A stretch of DNA of 64,000 bases from Streptococcus oralis (GTDB lineage Bacteria > Bacillota > Bacilli > Lactobacillales > Streptococcaceae). The stretch is taken from positions 186,001 to 250,000 of the forward strand of contig NZ_CP066059.1 of the NCBI RefSeq assembly GCF_016127915.1, given 5' to 3'. Below the pieces are notes generated by a model. It did not search any database, was not told where the DNA came from, and worked only from the letters and a program-made list of their open reading frames with translations. The translations under genes were made by a program, and so were the position numbers. Below are positions 8,266 through 18,631 of the stretch, in pieces. The first letter of the stretch is position 1; the number at the start of each line of letters is the position of its first letter.

Positions 8266-9445
8266 TTTTAGTCTCCTTTGATGTAATATTTGCCTTTGAA
8301 CTTCCGTTTAATTGTTCCTGTAACTTATCAATTTCTTTTTGATACTTTTCAAGGAGTTCTCGCTTTTTCGCTCCGCTCATCGTACTGTCTGTATTGACCT
8401 GATCATAGAGCTTCGTATAAGCATGAAGGATATACTGAATGTCCCCAATATTTTGAGCAATATCAAGTGCTTTTTCAAGTTCCCCACGGCCGATATAGAT
8501 CCAATAAGAAAGAGTATTCTCACTAGATTTCTGTGACAAGTTTCTAGATACAGCTTCCTTTTGTTCTTGAGTCAGATTGTCTAACTCTAACGAGCTAGCC
8601 GCAAGTGTGTACTGGACTCCCTTCGGAAGACTATTTGGAGCTTCTGACTTAAGACCTTCTACCACTGCCGTATAATCCTTAGCAATGTAACTCGTCTCAG
8701 CCTGAATGATTTTATCCTGCTTAGGCACCACATAAAAAGCATAAATACCTGTTGCAATCCCCATCGCAACTGTTACAATTGCGAGTCCTAAAGAACCCCA
8801 TTTAAACAATTGATAGTTCCTTTTCGAGACAAACAGTTTTTCCTTTTGACGCTTCTCTTCTTGAATACGAACCTGCTCACTAATGAGATGGTCTACTTCA
8901 TCAAAAGTCTCCGCTTTAAAAAGAATTTCCGCAAAAGCATTTTTTACCGTCGTAAGACTATCAATTAACTCTTCAAAGTTGAGCTTAGGTTGTAAAATGA
9001 ACACAGCTAAAGCCTTATATTGCTTTAACAAGTCCTCTTTCATGAGTGAAAAAGGAACAACACTATCTGTCATCCCTCTATGTCCTAAAAGGACACTTTC
9101 CCCGCTTACAAACAGATTATCTGGGTGAATAAAGGGTTTCATAGGCTGATCGACAGTTTCTTTTAAGAATTGTAACTTTTGAAAAAGATGAAGGCGCTCT
9201 AAGATTTCTTTATTTTCAACAGCTTCTCGAATCGACTGATAACCTGCTGGAATTTGGTAAGAAAGACGGACGACCTCTTCTGCCTCTTCTTTCACTGCTC
9301 CTTGAGCTAAATGTGCCGTGCTTTCTAAAAAAAATCGATACTGCTTCATCCGATTCAGTTGAAATTGATTAGCGGATAACTTAATCTCTAATTCACCAGC
9401 CTCTTTCGACCACTTGGATTGGATACTTGTCTCTTGTACTTTCAT
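8255..9445 (-). CDS. essB: EssB, T7SS membrane pseudokinase
   Basis: A 396-residue bitopic membrane protein (YukC family). The N-terminal part (about 1-205) is the cytosolic pseudokinase-like domain; a single membrane segment lies at about 214-235 (GLAIVTVAMGIATGIYAFYVV); the C-terminal part (about 240-396) is helical and extracytoplasmic, ending in the coiled stretch KRELLEKYQKEIDKLQEQLNG. EssB is a core part of the membrane complex and contacts EssC. It overlaps esaB by 4 bases and essC by 11, consistent with coupled translation within an essA-esaB-essB-essC operon. Confidence 0.93.
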   Translation of the reverse strand: MKVQETSIQSKWSKEAGELEIKLSANQFQLNRMKQYRFFLESTAHLAQGAVKEEAEEVVRLSYQIPAGYQSIREAVENKEILERLHLFQKLQFLKETVDQPMKPFIHPDNLFVSGESVLLGHRGMTDSVVPFSLMKEDLLKQYKALAVFILQPKLNFEELIDSLTTVKNAFAEILFKAETFDEVDHLISEQVRIQEEKRQKEKLFVSKRNYQLFKWGSLGLAIVTVAMGIATGIYAFYVVPKQDKIIQAETSYIAKDYTAVVEGLKSEAPNSLPKGVQYTLAASSLELDNLTQEQKEAVSRNLSQKSSENTLSYWIYIGRGELEKALDIAQNIGDIQYILHAYTKLYDQVNTDSTMSGAKKRELLEKYQKEIDKLQEQLNGSSKANITSKETKNGN

Positions 9446-9690
9446 TTCTTTCTCCCTACAATTTCTAATTGATCTCCGTTTCCTAAAGGAAAGTCCGCTA
9501 TCTGGTCATCATCATAAAAGACAATTGATTTATTAGTCACTTGAAGATCAAAGTGACTTGGTAGCTCTTGGTTCATCATTGAAAATGACTCACATATCAG
9601 CTCTTTTACTCTCTTGAATGAAACCTGTGTTGGAAGTTTCAAATCATATATTTGCTCTCTCCATTTTATACCAACCGTAATTATCTTCAT
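9442..9690 (-). CDS. esaB: EsaB, ubiquitin-like T7SS protein
   Basis: An 82-residue protein of the YukD/EsaB family with a ubiquitin-like fold pattern: an N-terminal beta hairpin KIITVGIKWREQIYDLKLP, a central helix FKRVKELICESF, and a C-terminal strand GDQLEIVGRKK. I take the ATG at 9690, which overlaps the essA stop in a TGATG junction with GGAG eight bases upstream; a GTG three bases earlier is less likely. Small EsaB proteins are cytosolic and needed for T7SS function in several Firmicutes. Confidence 0.9.
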   Translation of the reverse strand: MKIITVGIKWREQIYDLKLPTQVSFKRVKELICESFSMMNQELPSHFDLQVTNKSIVFYDDDQIADFPLGNGDQLEIVGRKK

Positions 9691-10175
9691 CACACACTCT
9701 CCTTCTTAAAACGAAGCACTTTTGAGTACTTCCTACCTAGCCAAACACCTAGATAGGTCACTCCAAGTAGACCTATCCCAAATCCCAAAATAGATAGCCA
9801 AGTAGGTAGCGAAGTGTTAGAGGTGCTCTCTCCAGTCAAAATTGTTTCATCTGCTCTATAATCTGCTTGAAACAAGCCACGCGTCACCTTATCCTGACTC
9901 TGAAAACTATTCGTATCTTTAGTCCCGGTAAAAAGAGAGGACTGCGCTTGATGAATATTCTCTTGCTGTGCTTTTTGTAGCTGTTTTTCTTTCTTCACAC
10001 TATCTTCTAAAAATAATTCAGGAATATTCTTAGACTTAGTAGTCTGAGGACTGTTCCCTTGATCATAGATGGTTTGATTATTAATTTCAAAACTTCCATC
10101 ATCTGCTCGGACATCACCTGAGTTAAGAAAAAGACACAACAATAATAGACTAAAAATGACTTGAACCTTCTTCAT
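9690..10175 (-). CDS. essA: EssA, T7SS membrane protein
   Basis: A 161-residue protein with an N-terminal signal-like segment (MKKVQVIFSLLLLCLFLNS) and one C-terminal membrane segment at about 127-147 (WLSILGFGIGLLGVTYLGVWLG) followed by positive residues. The middle is polar and Gln/Ser-rich. Size, topology and place between esaA and esaB match EssA. The start has a strong GGGGGAGGAG ribosome site. It is the first gene of an operon with its own promoter. Confidence 0.85.
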   Translation of the reverse strand: MKKVQVIFSLLLLCLFLNSGDVRADDGSFEINNQTIYDQGNSPQTTKSKNIPELFLEDSVKKEKQLQKAQQENIHQAQSSLFTGTKDTNSFQSQDKVTRGLFQADYRADETILTGESTSNTSLPTWLSILGFGIGLLGVTYLGVWLGRKYSKVLRFKKESV

Positions 10176-10208
10176 AAATCTCCTCCCCCACTTGGTAAAG
10201 ATAGCTTT

Positions 10209-10237
10209 ATTATACTACAAATCACACCATCTCACAA
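10209..10237 (-). promoter_or_regulatory. Promoter of essA-esaB-essB-essC
   Basis: On the minus strand TTGTGA (10237-10232) and TATAAT (10214-10209) are 17 bases apart. The site lies between the esaA terminator and essA, so the machine genes have their own start. Confidence 0.6.
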
Positions 10238-10243
10238 GAAGAC

Positions 10244-10266
10244 AAAAAGGATCCTTACGGATCCTT
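10244..10266 (-). terminator. Intrinsic terminator of esaA
   Basis: A perfect 8-bp stem AAGGATCC/GGATCCTT with a GTAA loop on the minus strand, followed by a T run, ends eight bases after the esaA stop. Confidence 0.75.
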
Positions 10267-10273
10267 ACCTTGA

Positions 10274-13200
10274 TTATTTCTTTCTTGTAAAGAGATTAAG
10301 ACTAACTCCGATTCCTACAAATAATAAGAGTAGAAGAATCGTTACAATGCTTAAGCTACCACCAACCAAGAGATAACTAAAGCCATTTTCAATATTTTGT
10401 AACGGAGACATTCGATATAAGAAATTAAGGAAACTTCCTGATTGAGTTGCTACTCCCAAAATAGGAGTTAGTAGGAGATAAAAACCTAAGAGGGATGCGG
10501 ATACAATATAAGTCGGATACGGAGCTTTCTTCAAGCCGTAAGATAGCATCAAAATCAAACTTGCCATTAACATAAAGCTATAAATGAACCATAAGAATCC
10601 ATTGGCTGCTGTTGCTACTCCTATTGTAACTCCTGAAAACAAAATCGAACCAACAGCAACTGTTATGATTGTCGGTAAGAAACTTTGAAGTTTCAAGTCC
10701 CACTTTTTCGTTGTCAAAAGATCAGTTTCTTCCCTTTCCTGTCTATCTTTAACAAAGCGTCCGATCGTCATAGCTATCACAAAAGAAATAACCGATAACA
10801 ACAAGGTCATATAATAGGGGATGATGGAAATGTGACTAGCTGCCTGTGTCTTACCTTCTGTAACTTTTGTAGTAATTGGATCGGATAAGAAATTAAACAC
10901 TTGCTTGTTATCAGCACCTCCACTTTTCGCATTGGCAAGCACCTTTCCAAACTGTTCTGCATAAGAGGTATTTTTCTCAACTGTACCACTTGTTTCCTTC
11001 ACACTCTGATTCAGACTGGAAAGAACACCATCTGCAGACTTTTGAACCGACTCTGTTGTCTCGTTTAACTGTTGGATTTGTGGTGAGATATCTCGTACCT
11101 GAGCAGCTCCATCAGCTGTAGCTTGTGCAGCTTTTTTAGAACTATCTCGTAAGCTATCGTATTGAGACAAAAGTGACTTCACATCTTCTTCCAGCTTAGA
11201 GGTATTCATCTTCTCTGGTTGTGGATTTTGATCATTGACAACTGATTCATAAGCAAGTTTCTCAGAATCTTTCCACTGATTATGAGCCTCATCTAAGACC
11301 TTCTGCATTTCCCCATACCAGGTATTTAAGGCAGAAGCTTGCTTAACAAGCAAATCTGAGTCTGGGAGAGACTGATACACTTGATGAAGGGTGCCTTCTT
11401 TAGGATTCTCTTTTTCACCTAGAATATCTGTCACATCCTTTAATTGCTGATCTACCTGTTTGTATAAATTATCTCCTGCAAGTCGATACTTCGTAACTAA
11501 AACATCCGATATTTCTGAAGCCCGTTCATCGTCAGTTAGATTATTGTAGAGACTATATACAGAATCTGGACTAGCCTTTTGTACGAGAGTACCACTTGAT
11601 AGCGTGCCTGCAAATTGATTGATATCTAAACTTGCCCCTGGTGATGCAAATAAAGTAACGATTTGTTGGGCAGTAAGGTCTAGGTTTTGGAAGTTTTTCA
11701 GAATCGCAGGTAAATCCTCAGCCAAAGTGTCATACTTACCATTAAAGACAGATAATTGAGCACTAGCTTGAACTGAACTTCCATCTGTCCAACTATAACC
11801 TACTTGGTTATAGGAATTCTTTTTCACATCATCAGATAAATTCCACTTTATCTGACCACTAATCGTGACACTCACCTTTTTAGGAAGTGTCGCATAGCTT
11901 GGTTGACTGACTTCTGATGAAGTAGTTGGCGTTGCTGCCGTTCTTTCACTTGTAGAAGTGGAATTTGTAGATGTTGCTGCATCACTTGCACCCGCATTTG
12001 AAGTACTTGATCCCCCTGAGCCCGAAGAGGCGACAGGAGTAGTTGACGCCGTTCTTTCATTGACAAATGTGACTTGAATTGTATTTCCTGATACTGCAGC
12101 TGTCACATGATAGCCTGTATCTTTTAACTGTTGACGGATAGAGGCTTCAATTGAATCTTTCGTCACACCTTCCAGTTCAAGATTCCCCATCTTTGCATCA
12201 TCGATGTTCAATTGGACTGTCTGACTACCAGTTGACGGATCAAATTCTAGAGTTTGGTGAATGGGATAGGTCACTGGACTAGTAACAGTAGCCGCTGAGG
12301 ACAGATACTTAAAGGTTGTATTTTGTCCTAAAGAGCCACCCAACTCGCTACTGTAGTTAGACACAATTTTCAGTGCATTACGATAAGTTGTAGCCTCATC
12401 TGATGAGATCAATTTATCTTGCTCTAATTTAGCAATGAGAGCACTCAAATCTCCAGATGAAATCATCGGTAAGTGACTAGCAATTGCCTCAATATACTGC
12501 TTAGGGAGTTTGCTTCGATTTTCTGGCTTCGTCATTAAGTTCAAAATAGCCGAGCGAATATCTTTATCAGTAGCTGTCTGATCACTTAAATCCTTAGAGC
12601 CATAATAAGTCTCTGCAATGGTCTCCCTGAGTGCTCTAAGCTCCGCTACTTCTTTTTCTAAAGAAGTGATTTGTGCCTCTAAGTTCCCCTTGACCTTACT
12701 TTGTGCAGTTTTATACTCCCCCGCCTTAGCCTTGAAATCTGCCATAAAGGAACCGGTTGCCGTATCGGAAGACTGCAATTCTTTTAATTTAGCATTCCCG
12801 ACAGTGTAAAGGGCATTATACAAGTCAAAATAATGTTTCTGATCATCTGTCCATTGTTTTTCCAAGGTAGCCTTATCTTTTTCAGATTGCTCCTTATATT
12901 GGTCGGTTGACTTTTCAAGACGAGTATTAGCTTCTTTTGAAAACTCATTCACAGAGTTTGTTGTAGACTCAAGGGCTTTCCCAGAAACATCTAAAGAGTT
13001 GTTGTTCGCTTCCATGCTGCTTGCGACTGATTTAACAAAAGCTTCTTGTTGGGTCTTAAAGAGTTCATTATCCGTCTTCAGACTATTTGCAATGGATTGA
13101 GTACTTCTAAATGAATCTGGTAGGGTCGAAAATGGAGCTTGAATATTTGAAATGATGAACGTATTTTGAGACAACTCTGTAGATGCCATCTGATTCACAT

Positions 13201-13732
13201 TCGTCTGTGCATCTGAAAGATTCCGAATGATGCTCGAAAAATACATCCGAACCACCCGTTGGTTAAATCCTTGTAAGACTGTATTAACTTGACTGTGGAC
13301 AGCCTGATTAGCTTGTTCGTTTTGCCCTTCGCGAATCTGGTAAGAAACAGTGGCTTTTTCTGGAGAAACACTCTCTAAGCTCAACAATTTCTCAGAAAAG
13401 TCTGACGGAAGAGTAATAACTGCATCAAACTGACCAGACTTCAATCCTGCTTCAGCCACGCTACGATTAGTTGTCTCCCAGTTATTCTCTGTATCCTGAT
13501 TAATTAAAGTGACAAAATCCGAGCCTAAATTATAATCAGTATTTTCAAACCTTGCACCTTTATCTTCATTCACAAGCGCATATTGAACCTTAGCAGTTTG
13601 CTTGATCTCACTTGAATAGTGAAGGCTCTGATCCTTTAATGCAAAATAAACAAGAGAACCTGATAACAGGGATACGCATGCTACTGCAGTTAAAATTTTT
13701 AAGTATCGTTTTTCTTTATGAGGACTATTCAT
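10274..13732 (-). CDS. esaA: EsaA, large T7SS membrane protein (YueB/Pip family)
   Basis: A 1152-residue protein with one N-terminal membrane segment (about 15-33, LTAVACVSLLSGSLVYFAL), a very long extracytoplasmic region rich in coiled coils, and about five to six membrane segments at the C-terminus (from IIPYYMTLLLSVISFVIAM onwards). This is the EsaA/YueB layout; YueB is also the SPP1 phage receptor in Bacillus. A Ser/Thr/Ala-rich low-complexity tract lies near residues 560-620. I prefer the ATG at 13732, preceded by AAAAGGGA, over a GTG five codons upstream that lacks a ribosome site. There is no clear promoter between the esxA terminator and this gene, so expression probably depends on read-through. 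Confidence 0.92.
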   Translation of the reverse strand: MNSPHKEKRYLKILTAVACVSLLSGSLVYFALKDQSLHYSSEIKQTAKVQYALVNEDKGARFENTDYNLGSDFVTLINQDTENNWETTNRSVAEAGLKSGQFDAVITLPSDFSEKLLSLESVSPEKATVSYQIREGQNEQANQAVHSQVNTVLQGFNQRVVRMYFSSIIRNLSDAQTNVNQMASTELSQNTFIISNIQAPFSTLPDSFRSTQSIANSLKTDNELFKTQQEAFVKSVASSMEANNNSLDVSGKALESTTNSVNEFSKEANTRLEKSTDQYKEQSEKDKATLEKQWTDDQKHYFDLYNALYTVGNAKLKELQSSDTATGSFMADFKAKAGEYKTAQSKVKGNLEAQITSLEKEVAELRALRETIAETYYGSKDLSDQTATDKDIRSAILNLMTKPENRSKLPKQYIEAIASHLPMISSGDLSALIAKLEQDKLISSDEATTYRNALKIVSNYSSELGGSLGQNTTFKYLSSAATVTSPVTYPIHQTLEFDPSTGSQTVQLNIDDAKMGNLELEGVTKDSIEASIRQQLKDTGYHVTAAVSGNTIQVTFVNERTASTTPVASSGSGGSSTSNAGASDAATSTNSTSTSERTAATPTTSSEVSQPSYATLPKKVSVTISGQIKWNLSDDVKKNSYNQVGYSWTDGSSVQASAQLSVFNGKYDTLAEDLPAILKNFQNLDLTAQQIVTLFASPGASLDINQFAGTLSSGTLVQKASPDSVYSLYNNLTDDERASEISDVLVTKYRLAGDNLYKQVDQQLKDVTDILGEKENPKEGTLHQVYQSLPDSDLLVKQASALNTWYGEMQKVLDEAHNQWKDSEKLAYESVVNDQNPQPEKMNTSKLEEDVKSLLSQYDSLRDSSKKAAQATADGAAQVRDISPQIQQLNETTESVQKSADGVLSSLNQSVKETSGTVEKNTSYAEQFGKVLANAKSGGADNKQVFNFLSDPITTKVTEGKTQAASHISIIPYYMTLLLSVISFVIAMTIGRFVKDRQEREETDLLTTKKWDLKLQSFLPTIITVAVGSILFSGVTIGVATAANGFLWFIYSFMLMASLILMLSYGLKKAPYPTYIVSASLLGFYLLLTPILGVATQSGSFLNFLYRMSPLQNIENGFSYLLVGGSLSIVTILLLLLFVGIGVSLNLFTRKK

Positions 13733-13758
13733 TATTCCCTTTTCCACTTATAACTAGC

Positions 13759-13787
13759 AAAAAACGACGCCCCTTTCGAAGCACCGT
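13759..13787 (-). terminator. Intrinsic terminator between esxA and esaA
   Basis: On the minus strand a 10-bp stem (13787-13778 with 13773-13764, including G-T pairs) closes a GAAA tetraloop and is followed by TTTTT. It lies 10 bases after the esxA stop and 27 bases before esaA, so it should cut most esxA transcripts and let a fraction reach esaA. Confidence 0.75.
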
Positions 13788-13797
13788 TCACCGATGA

Positions 13798-14091
13798 TTA
13801 ATTCAAACCAAATGAAGTTGCATCCTGACGGTCACGATCAGCAACAGTATCTGCGTATTGATTCAATTGTGCATGGATACTTTCAAGAAGTTGTTCCATT
13901 TGAGTTACGCTTACTGATAATTGTTGGAATTGTTCCAAGTAAGATTGGAAAGCCGCACCCTGCCATTGTCCTTGAAGACGACCATTTGCGCCTGAAACTT
14001 TGTTAATGGCATCTTTCAATTGTTCAGAAGCATTGGTATAAGTTTGTGCTTCAGACTTTAACTGTTCTGGGGTCAACGAAATTGCTGGCAT
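13798..14091 (-). CDS. esxA: EsxA, WXG100 secreted protein
   Basis: A 97-residue helical-hairpin protein with the WXG turn W43-Q44-G45 and no signal peptide: the small secreted substrate and structural partner found in every type VIIb locus. I use the ATG at 14091 (MPAISLTPEQL) because AAGGAG lies nine bases upstream; a longer reading begins ten codons earlier without a properly spaced site. The gene has its own promoter and terminator, which fits an abundantly produced protein. A canonical C-terminal Y-x3-D/E export motif is not visible. Confidence 0.93.
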   Translation of the reverse strand: MPAISLTPEQLKSEAQTYTNASEQLKDAINKVSGANGRLQGQWQGAAFQSYLEQFQQLSVSVTQMEQLLESIHAQLNQYADTVADRDRQDATSFGLN

Positions 14092-14145
14092 ATCATTATT
14101 CTCCTTTTTTGACTTGGTCATCTTCCCGATAACCTTATAGTCAAT

Positions 14146-14173
14146 ATTGTATCACAAACTCGTCAAATTGCAA
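14146..14173 (-). promoter_or_regulatory. esxA promoter
   Basis: On the minus strand TTGCAA (14173-14168) and TACAAT (14151-14146) are 16 bases apart, with a TG before the -10 hexamer. It lies about 55 bases before the esxA start. Confidence 0.6.
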
Positions 14174-14352
14174 GTGTTTTTTAGAATTTTGATTCAACTT
14201 TATAAATCGATTGAATACTTCCCACTATTTGATGTATGCAATCAAGCATGTCACATCTTTCAATATAGAAATACTAGGTTATAAAGCATTTCATTGTAGA
14301 CTATTGTATCAATTACTGAACTCCTACTTCCATCGACCATCTTGGTGATATC

Positions 14353-14432
14353 AAAAAAAGGGGGTGCAAAACAATTCCCACAGACACCCTACCTGCTGGA
14401 ACATTTTGCACCCCCTCTGCGTATGTGGGAAT
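14353..14432 (-). other. Interlocked inverted repeats upstream of esxA (terminator-like, possible small RNA)
   Basis: In the 430-base gap between rlmD and esxA, a perfect 13-bp inverted repeat (14359-14371 with 14404-14416, core GGGGGTGCAAAA) is interlocked with a perfect 9-bp repeat (14374-14382 ATTCCCACA with 14424-14432 TGTGGGAAT). The order of arms is A1-B1-A2-B2, the order needed for a pseudoknot or for two exclusive hairpins. On the minus strand the long stem is followed by TTTTTTT, so that direction looks like a terminator with a 32-base loop; it could end rlmD read-through or a small RNA. Nothing else is recognised in this gap apart from the esxA promoter. Confidence 0.6.
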
Positions 14433-14555
14433 AAATTTCATACTTTACCACTACCAATCCTACTACATCACTTTAGACTGTTAGATTTATACTTCACTCA
14501 AAAATTCAAAAAAAACCGAATATCAAGTCTTTTGTAAACCCTGAAACGGTGGGCT

Positions 14556-15926
<1,371 letters not shown>

Positions 15927-15936
15927 CTATCGGTCT

Positions 15937-15967
15937 AAAAAAAGACGGCAACATTTCTGTTACCATC
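15937..15967 (-). terminator. Intrinsic terminator of the DUF1002 gene
   Basis: On the minus strand a 10-bp stem (GATGGTAACA with TGTTGCCGTC) closes a GAAA loop and runs into TTTTTTT. The rlmD -10 hexamer lies directly before this stem, so rlmD transcripts probably start next to or inside it. Confidence 0.75.
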
Positions 15968-15986
15968 TATTATATCATGAAATGAC

Positions 15987-16961
15987 CTAAGCACCAAAAC
16001 TCTTGAAGAAGTTGACAATGGCTTGCCAAAGGGAGCTAAAGAAGTTGCCCCCGTCTTCCAGCGCTTTATTGGCATCAAAGTTGAGATTGATATTTTTAAA
16101 ACTATCTCCAGCTTGGGAAACAATACTTTCCTTGAGGTCATTTAGGGTTTTAGTGAAATCAGCATTGTTCAAAATGTCACTCTTTGAAAGGTTGAGTGCA
16201 AAATTGATGATGATATTGACCTGGTTTCCTGTTATAACCTGATCGAGTTTGTAGTTTTTTAGTGTGTCTTCTACAATTTTGCGAACATCTTCTTCTGTCA
16301 GATTGCCTTTGGCTTCTTTTGCCTTTGCGATTCCTGCCTTGATATCTGCCAAAGCGACATTGAGTTTATTGGCATCGTAGCCTGACTTGTCCTTGTTTTC
16401 AGCATTGATATCTGATAAGGCTTTTAGCTCCTCTTGGGCCAAGTCTTTATTGGCTTGCGGTACTTTAGCACCATTGGCCTCTAACGAGTAGTAAATCCCT
16501 GCAAGGGCGCTCTCACCTGTAACTGGAATAGGAGCTGCAACTGTGATTTTGGCATGCTCCACTCCCAGCGTCACTGCTGCGTTACGGTACATATCCTGCG
16601 TCACCTTGGTGATATTTTCAGGCGTTTCAATCTTGACCTCTAGAGGCGACTTATCTCCTAGCTTTTGAATCTTAGCTGAAGAATAGAGCTGTAGACTAGC
16701 ATCATTAGCCACATTCATAATTTTCGAATAGATATCAGGTGTCATAGTTTTGATATCTTTGGTGTCTTTTGATGCGTCATAGCCAAGTTTGCTAAGAGTT
16801 TGATTTTTCTGGTCTTCAGATAGAGAAGAACCTAGGACATATTCGGGTTGTACATAGGTTTCATCGATTACTTTTTGAACATCTGTTGCTGCGTGGACAC
16901 TCGTCATAGCTGTTGCAGCCCACAATATTGCAGCACTTGTTAGAAAGAATTTCTTTCTCAT
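15987..16961 (-). CDS. Secreted DUF1002 domain protein
   Basis: A 324-residue protein with a clear signal peptide (MRKKFFLTSAAILWAATAMTSVHA, cleavage after AHA-like HAA). The mature part resembles the DUF1002/YpuA family of Firmicutes: an early VLGSSLSEDQKNQTL pattern, and the conserved KITVAAPIPVTGESALAGIYYSLE segment near 140-160. The C-terminal third is helical. The family has no defined function; the protein is predicted to be exported. It has its own terminator and is separated by 86 bases from the upstream gene. Confidence 0.8.
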   Translation of the reverse strand: MRKKFFLTSAAILWAATAMTSVHAATDVQKVIDETYVQPEYVLGSSLSEDQKNQTLSKLGYDASKDTKDIKTMTPDIYSKIMNVANDASLQLYSSAKIQKLGDKSPLEVKIETPENITKVTQDMYRNAAVTLGVEHAKITVAAPIPVTGESALAGIYYSLEANGAKVPQANKDLAQEELKALSDINAENKDKSGYDANKLNVALADIKAGIAKAKEAKGNLTEEDVRKIVEDTLKNYKLDQVITGNQVNIIINFALNLSKSDILNNADFTKTLNDLKESIVSQAGDSFKNINLNFDANKALEDGGNFFSSLWQAIVNFFKSFGA

Positions 16962-17021
16962 GGGGTATTCCCTCCTTTACCTTTCTAGGGTAATAAAACA
17001 ATCTTAAAGAAAACTTATAGT

Positions 17022-17048
17022 GAAAAACACCTGGTCAAACCAGATGTT
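17022..17048 (-). terminator. Intrinsic terminator of the tdk-pmp23 operon
   Basis: On the minus strand AACATCTGGT pairs with ACCAGGTGTT around a TTG loop and is followed by TTT. It begins at the stop of the lysozyme-like gene. Confidence 0.7.
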
Positions 17049-17650
17049 TAGAAGAAATTAAAGAATTTCATGATATAGAGATTAAAGCGAACCTGTCTCG
17101 AGTAGTAATAATTTCCACCATTTTCATAGAGTTCGGCACCGTGAAAGATAGAAATAGGGTTAATATAGGTGTAGGTCTTCCCTGTAGTATTACCAAGGAT
17201 TGGAGCGACCGTTTCTCGGGAGTAACGCTTGGCTAATGCCAGAGTATTTTCCTTGCCATTTTGAGCGATAAAGTCGATATAGGCAGGTCCAAAATTATAG
17301 GCTTGAACGGCGGTCCAGACATCTACTCCTTTGCTCTGTGCCAAATAGAGGTTATCTGTTAGTGTTTGTATCCCTTGGCGAATACTAGAGGCATCGTCAT
17401 TGATGGTATTGGTAGCGCCACTAGCAGACTCACTAGACTGCATGACATCCCGCTCTTTTCCCTTCGTTTCGGTATAAATCATGGCGAGCACCAACTCTTC
17501 ATTGGCTGGAGTATCTCTTTCGCTCAAGATTTCTCGAACCATGGGTTGGTAGGTCATGACTTGTTTAACATCCTGATGGATATGATAAGCTTTGTATCCT
17601 GCTAAAAGGAAGACTGCTAGCACAAGCACTCTTCTTATAAATTTAAACAT
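17048..17650 (-). CDS. pmp23: Lysozyme-like cell-wall hydrolase (Pmp23-like)
   Basis: A 200-residue protein with one N-terminal membrane anchor (about 5-21, [17 protein letters not shown]) and an extracellular lysozyme-like domain. Visible motifs are the putative catalytic Glu in [20 protein letters not shown], then [11 protein letters not shown] and the [13 protein letters not shown] segment, typical of the CwlT-type lysozyme family. Pmp23 of S. pneumoniae, a cell-wall hydrolase that stabilises the division ring, has the same size and genome position. Its start overlaps the upstream ndpA stop (TAATG). Confidence 0.75.
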   Translation of the reverse strand: MFKFIRRVLVLAVFLLAGYKAYHIHQDVKQVMTYQPMVREILSERDTPANEELVLAMIYTETKGKERDVMQSSESASGATNTINDDASSIRQGIQTLTDNLYLAQSKGVDVWTAVQAYNFGPAYIDFIAQNGKENTLALAKRYSRETVAPILGNTTGKTYTYINPISIFHGAELYENGGNYYYSRQVRFNLYIMKFFNFF

Positions 17651-18624
17651 TATTTACTTTGAATATCCTCGATATTTTTGATTAAGATAGAATAGGTTCC
17701 ATTGTCATTTTGGATAAACTCGACCGATTCCGCATCTTGATAGACGTTATTGGGAACGATGAGCTCAATTCCATTTGACAAGGAGAGTTTTTGGTTTTCA
17801 AATTTCTTGAGCTGACGACTGGCATCAATCTCATCAAACTGGACTGGTTCTGGTACGGCTTCCTTTACTTGGTCGATAAAGCTCAAACGAGCTGTCAGAT
17901 TGTTGTCAAAAAGGTCATTAGCCAATTTCTCAGGAGACAACTCATTGTTTTCTTCAAGATTGTTGAAAATCGCTGATTTGACCTTGGATTGGAATTGAAA
18001 ATCATCTGTGTTAAAAGTCTCAGCAATTCTCTGAGCCGTTTTTTCCAATTCCTTGATGGATTTCTTTGGTGAAATCTTGGGAGCAACGGCTAGGAGATTA
18101 TCTGAAAAATAGTTCAGGAAAGTCCCATTGTACTTGATCCGTTTCTCGATGAGATGGTACTTGCGACTTTGAAGATTGACCACCAAGGCCTCGTCAGCTC
18201 CCGTTCCAAATCCAGGAAGATTATTCTGAGTTAGCTTGATTGGATTATCAACTTCTCCTCCAAGGTGAATCAAGGTTTCCCGCAGGGCAATTCGCAAGAA
18301 AGCGAAATGCTCAACGCCTTCTTTAGAAAACTGAACAAAAATCAAGTCATTGGTCTTGAGATTTTCAGAAATGCTAAACTCCTCTTTCCAGAGATTAGCC
18401 AGTGTTACTGATGTCTCCAACAAATCATCCGTGATATGATTGAAGAAGGGATTTTCTTCTTCGAAAATCCCAGTCTTAGCTTCATCTGAATACACACGTT
18501 CGATTTTTTTGCGCAGGTATTCTTCGATTTTTGGAGTGATATTGAGAAATTTATCCGCTAGAAACAGCTCGGTATCATCTGGGCTGAACTGATGGATAAT
18601 AGCTTTCTTAATATAAATGTCCAT
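17650..18624 (-). CDS. Nucleoid-associated protein (37-kDa NdpA/YejK family)
   Basis: A 324-residue soluble protein starting [27 protein letters not shown], the usual N-terminus of the 37-kDa nucleoid-associated family. I use the ATG at 18624 because GAGGA lies nine bases upstream, inside the end of glyA; the frame is open for 11 more codons upstream but there is no better site. The function in streptococci is not known. It starts 7 bases after glyA and its stop overlaps the start of the lysozyme gene, so it is in the same operon. Confidence 0.8.
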   Translation of the reverse strand: MDIYIKKAIIHQFSPDDTELFLADKFLNITPKIEEYLRKKIERVYSDEAKTGIFEEENPFFNHITDDLLETSVTLANLWKEEFSISENLKTNDLIFVQFSKEGVEHFAFLRIALRETLIHLGGEVDNPIKLTQNNLPGFGTGADEALVVNLQSRKYHLIEKRIKYNGTFLNYFSDNLLAVAPKISPKKSIKELEKTAQRIAETFNTDDFQFQSKVKSAIFNNLEENNELSPEKLANDLFDNNLTARLSFIDQVKEAVPEPVQFDEIDASRQLKKFENQKLSLSNGIELIVPNNVYQDAESVEFIQNDNGTYSILIKNIEDIQSK

Positions 18625-18631
18625 AAAAGTA

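Noticed and set aside
13733..13763. Possible separate esaA promoter after the esxA terminator
   Set aside because: Only a weak TTATAAG is present and there is too little room for a proper -35 outside the terminator stem.
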